From the NCBI GenBank assembly GCA_964454335.1, contig CAYVVT010000035.1:1-7735 (forward strand): a stretch of DNA of 7,735 bases, in the 5' to 3' direction. The position numbers were made by a program, and so were the translations under genes. Below, in pieces: positions 6,395 to 7,735 of the stretch (position 1 is its first letter; the number at the start of each line of letters is the position of its first letter). The notes beneath the pieces were generated by a model. It searched no databases. It saw nothing but the letters and a program-made list of their open reading frames with translations, and was not told the DNA's origin. Origin of the DNA: CAYVVT01 sp964454335. GTDB lineage: Bacteria > Fidelibacterota > UBA8477 > JABMPR01.

Positions 6395-6823
6395 ATGCAC
6401 CGATTTATCGGCATCTTTATTCTTGTAGTCGGATCTCCATGTCAGGATTTTCTAAGTCCCTGCGATCAGGCTGTCCTCGATGCAGCAGAATTCGTGATCC
6501 GCACCCAGGGCGAGTTGAAGGAGATCTACCCCCTTCTACAGGATCAGAAGGATTATCGCCGCTGCTTTCAGTCGCATCTCTCTAATTTTGAATCTCAACC
6601 TGGACACCAACTGGCACTCAAACACATTGAATCCAAGGCGGAGTATACGGATCGCATTCTATTACAGCAGTTACAGGATGAAGCTCAATTGGCTCTTTAT
6701 CATCATACAATGGAGAAACTGGTGCTGACCTCTGGAGAGAAGAATATGGTCTGGTGCAGTGTAGCGGCACTCACAGCTCTGGCCTTTCTGGTACACCTGG
6801 GTAACTTGATGAGCGATATCTAG
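6395..6823 (+). CDS. small envelope protein with signal sequence and C-terminal membrane anchor, unknown function
   Basis: A 142-residue protein that I do not recognise. The N-terminus (MHRFIGIFILVVGSPCQDF) is a short signal sequence. Its cysteine is preceded by SP, which does not fit a good lipobox. Residues about 25-110 look largely alpha-helical and charged (ELKEIYPLLQDQKDYRRC, then ESKAEYTDRILLQQLQDEAQ), perhaps forming a coiled coil. Near the C-terminus VWCSVAALTALAFLVHLGNL is a clear transmembrane segment, leaving a tail of about five residues. The predicted product is a helical periplasmic domain held by its C-terminal anchor. The frame is open back to an ATG at 6278, but the extra 39 residues are Cys-rich and low in coding character, and would bury the signal sequence, so I chose ATG 6395. 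Its ribosome site is weak (GGATCAGAGA, 6381-6390). The next gene follows after 25 bases and probably shares the transcript. Confidence 0.72.
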   Translation: MHRFIGIFILVVGSPCQDFLSPCDQAVLDAAEFVIRTQGELKEIYPLLQDQKDYRRCFQSHLSNFESQPGHQLALKHIESKAEYTDRILLQQLQDEAQLALYHHTMEKLVLTSGEKNMVWCSVAALTALAFLVHLGNLMSDI

Positions 6824-6848
6824 TGGAGAGCATAATCAGGAGATAAGC

Positions 6849-7286
6849 ATGAAACTCAGGCCAAAGAGCTGGACACCCATCACAGTCTTTCTCTTCATCG
6901 TGATGTTCCTGGCAGCACTGAATATTGGCTTCCATAGTGGTGCAGATGCCGCTTTCGGAATGGTGGCACCCATCACCAGCAGCTCCATCCTGCGTGCCCT
7001 GGAGAGCACCGATTCCAGCAGTGTGGTGATGAACCGGCGCATGCTGCAGAGCGAGCTCGACATCCAGATCTATAACTGGTATAACTATTCTCAGGGCAGA
7101 CGCCCCTGGTATGAATTCACCCAGTACCTTGAACCGAACCTTGGTAAAACCGACCATGGTGTCCGGACAATGAGCCGGGTAGCACGCTATCGACGCGATA
7201 CTGTTGGCCCACTTCTGCGTGAGGAGAGCGATGCGTACCAGTATCTCATGAAGTACTTGCCGGCCGATAGTCTCGCGAAACCGTAA
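6849..7286 (+). CDS. small membrane-anchored periplasmic protein, unknown function
   Basis: A 145-residue protein of no family I can name. The basic start MKLRPKSW is followed by a hydrophobic segment (about residues 10-29, ITVFLFIVMFLAALNIGF), then GADA-AFG, which could be a signal-peptidase site. It is either a signal anchor or a cleaved signal. The remaining ~110 residues are predicted to be periplasmic and mainly helical, rich in Tyr, Arg and Ser, with an aromatic cluster YNWYNYSQGRRPWYEF and a charged C-terminal helix. AGGAG (6838-6842) is an excellent ribosome site six bases before the ATG. The gene is 25 bases downstream of the 6395-6823 gene. One partner has its anchor at the C-terminus and the other at the N-terminus, so they could pair in the envelope, but nothing in the sequence proves contact. 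It is not a prepilin: there is no G-F-x-x-x-E motif. Confidence 0.85.
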   Translation: MKLRPKSWTPITVFLFIVMFLAALNIGFHSGADAAFGMVAPITSSSILRALESTDSSSVVMNRRMLQSELDIQIYNWYNYSQGRRPWYEFTQYLEPNLGKTDHGVRTMSRVARYRRDTVGPLLREESDAYQYLMKYLPADSLAKP

Positions 7287-7336
7287 GCCTGGCTTTTTCA
7301 GCCTTGCGACTTGATCCCGTTCTAGCTTCGCAGAAA

Positions 7337-7370
7337 GGACTAAAACAGCAGTCCCTCATTCTTTATCTCT
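7337..7370 (+). terminator. weak terminator-like hairpin after the small-gene pair
   Basis: GGACT (7337-7341) and AGTCC (7350-7354) form a five-base-pair stem with an eight-base loop, followed by a T-rich stretch (CTCATTCTTTATCT). It lies 50 bases after the stop at 7286. A second small option, AAGC-CTG-GCTT running into TTT, overlaps that stop (7285-7298). Either is weak. Confidence 0.3.
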
Positions 7371-7416
7371 GTTCACCGCATTCCGACCTGACATAATTGA
7401 ACCTTTATAAGTATTT

Positions 7417-7428
7417 GTTATTAATAAC
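7417..7428. repeat. 12-base perfect palindrome in AT-rich DNA
   Basis: GTTATTAATAAC is a perfect self-complementary sequence at the start of the AT-rich part of the last intergenic region. It could be a regulator site, but AT-rich DNA makes such palindromes more likely by chance. Confidence 0.3.
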
Positions 7429-7482
7429 TTAATGACACCACATGTAACTAATATGTGACAGAATTTACCTGGGTTTCCGTGA

Positions 7483-7501
7483 TTGTCACATTTTGTGACA
7501 A
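7483..7501. promoter_or_regulatory. perfect 19-base dyad, likely regulator binding site upstream of the pilin-like gene
   Basis: TTGTCACA (7483-7490) and TGTGACAA (7494-7501) are exact eight-base inverted arms around TTT. A further copy of TGTGACA lies at 7454-7460, 40 bases upstream of the one at 7494-7500. The centre (7492) is about 67 bases before the predicted transcription start near 7559, a position typical of activator sites. The half-sites point the opposite way from a CRP site (TGTGA-N6-TCACA), so CRP itself is not indicated. The arms could also form an RNA hairpin, but no transcript is known to cross here. Confidence 0.5.
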
Positions 7502-7524
7502 CATCAGACCTCTGCTGTAACTAT

Positions 7525-7552
7525 TTGACGACATCTTACGGTTTTTTATGCT
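7525..7552 (+). promoter_or_regulatory. candidate sigma-70-like promoter of the pilin-like gene
   Basis: TTGACG (7525-7530, 5 of 6) and TATGCT (7547-7552, 4 of 6) are separated by 16 bases. The predicted start near 7559 gives a leader of about 89 bases before the ATG at 7648. The T-rich DNA around 7541-7556 would melt easily. Confidence 0.35.
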
Positions 7553-7647
7553 TTTTGGCATTGTGAGTGGCATGCCTTATCTACTTGTTTTTTATTTGTT
7601 TATGAATGCGTCAAAATCATGGCACAGGATTGGACATATAAGGAGGC

Positions 7648-7735
7648 ATGTTAGCAGCGGTACTCACAATGTTCTTAGTCTTCAGCTTCAGCGGCGTTGC
7701 AGTTCTGAATCTCTCCACCTTTACCTCCATGGAAA
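7648..7735 (+). CDS. N-terminus of a PilX-like type IV pilus assembly protein (3' truncated)
   Basis: The frame starts at ATG 7648 and runs off the window after 29 full codons. The visible start is a short leader followed by a hydrophobic helix, MLAAVLTMFLVFSFSGVAV, then LNLSTFTSMET-like sequence. This resembles PilX N-terminal domains (hydrophobic helix followed by G-x-A-x-x-N-L-S), which are minor-pilin or pilus assembly factors of type IV pili in the inner membrane. The pre-pilin peptidase motif is not visible. An in-frame TAA at 7639-7641 sets the upstream limit. AAGGAGG (7640-7646) is a consensus ribosome site but leaves only one base before the ATG; the next in-frame ATG (7669) is 22 bases away and would lose part of the helix. 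A palindrome and a promoter lie upstream, so this gene probably begins a pilus-related operon outside the window. Confidence 0.6.
   Translation, partial: MLAAVLTMFLVFSFSGVAVLNLSTFTSME

Noticed and set aside
7483..7501. CRP/FNR site at the palindrome
   Set aside because: CRP needs TGTGA-N6-TCACA and FNR TTGAT-N4-ATCAA. Here the half-sites face the other way (TCACA-TTT-TGTGA).
7556..7571. Second sigma-54-like match, TGGCAT ... GTGGC
   Set aside because: The -24 half is fair but the -12 half lacks GC at the right place. The sigma-70-like pair just upstream is better.
7620..7633. Sigma-54-like TGGCAC ... TTGG upstream of the pilin-like gene
   Set aside because: The gap between the two elements is one base short of the strict sigma-54 spacing, the -12 GC is missing, and the start would fall on the ribosome site.
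1..7735. Mobile elements, CRISPR arrays, tRNA or rRNA
   Set aside because: No transposase or integrase motifs, terminal repeats, regularly spaced repeats, cloverleaf or rRNA-like stretches were seen. The beta-helix repeats at 5040-5500 are protein-level repeats only.

Overview
The window looks like chromosomal DNA from a Gram-negative bacterium of the FCB superphylum (Bacteroidota, Ignavibacteria, Calditrichota, Neomarinimicrobiota and KSB1-like lineages). The best clue is the large secreted protein at 2933-6163. It ends in a ~90-residue domain that begins with the N-Y-P-N-P-F-N-P motif, the hallmark of type IX-type (Por) sorting domains in these phyla. Composition is moderate GC in the genes and clearly AT-rich in the last intergenic stretch. 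A phylum-level assignment is not possible from this window.

All supportable genes are on the + strand. Left edge: a possible C-terminal fragment (2-127) followed at once by a small terminator-like hairpin. Then 218-1942, five membrane helices fused to a periplasmic PQQ-like beta-propeller; 2005-2475, an SRPBCC/START-fold protein with residues resembling the zinc site of the DAPG hydrolase (PhlG) group; a 457-base interval holding a strong nested inverted repeat and a possible 94-residue gene (2652-2936) that overlaps the next start by ATGA; and 2933-6163, a 1076-residue exported protein. I read that protein as an interrupted DUF4350/glutamine-amidotransferase-like domain, a right-handed beta-helix and a sorting tail. 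Next come two small unrecognised envelope proteins in tandem, 6395-6823 (C-terminal membrane anchor) and 6849-7286 (N-terminal anchor), 25 bases apart. The right end is a 361-base AT-rich intergenic region with a perfect 19-base dyad and a sigma-70-like promoter, leading into the first 29 codons of what looks like a PilX-type pilus assembly protein cut by the window edge.

Functionally, nearly everything is predicted to act at or outside the inner membrane: a membrane-tethered propeller, a secreted cell-surface beta-helix protein, two membrane-anchored small proteins and a pilin-like protein. The SRPBCC protein is the only clear cytosolic product. No mobile element, CRISPR array, tRNA or rRNA is visible. 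The least explained parts are the structured leader at 2584-2635 with its candidate small gene, the split domain in the 1076-residue protein, the tandem small membrane proteins, and the palindrome upstream of the pilin-like gene.
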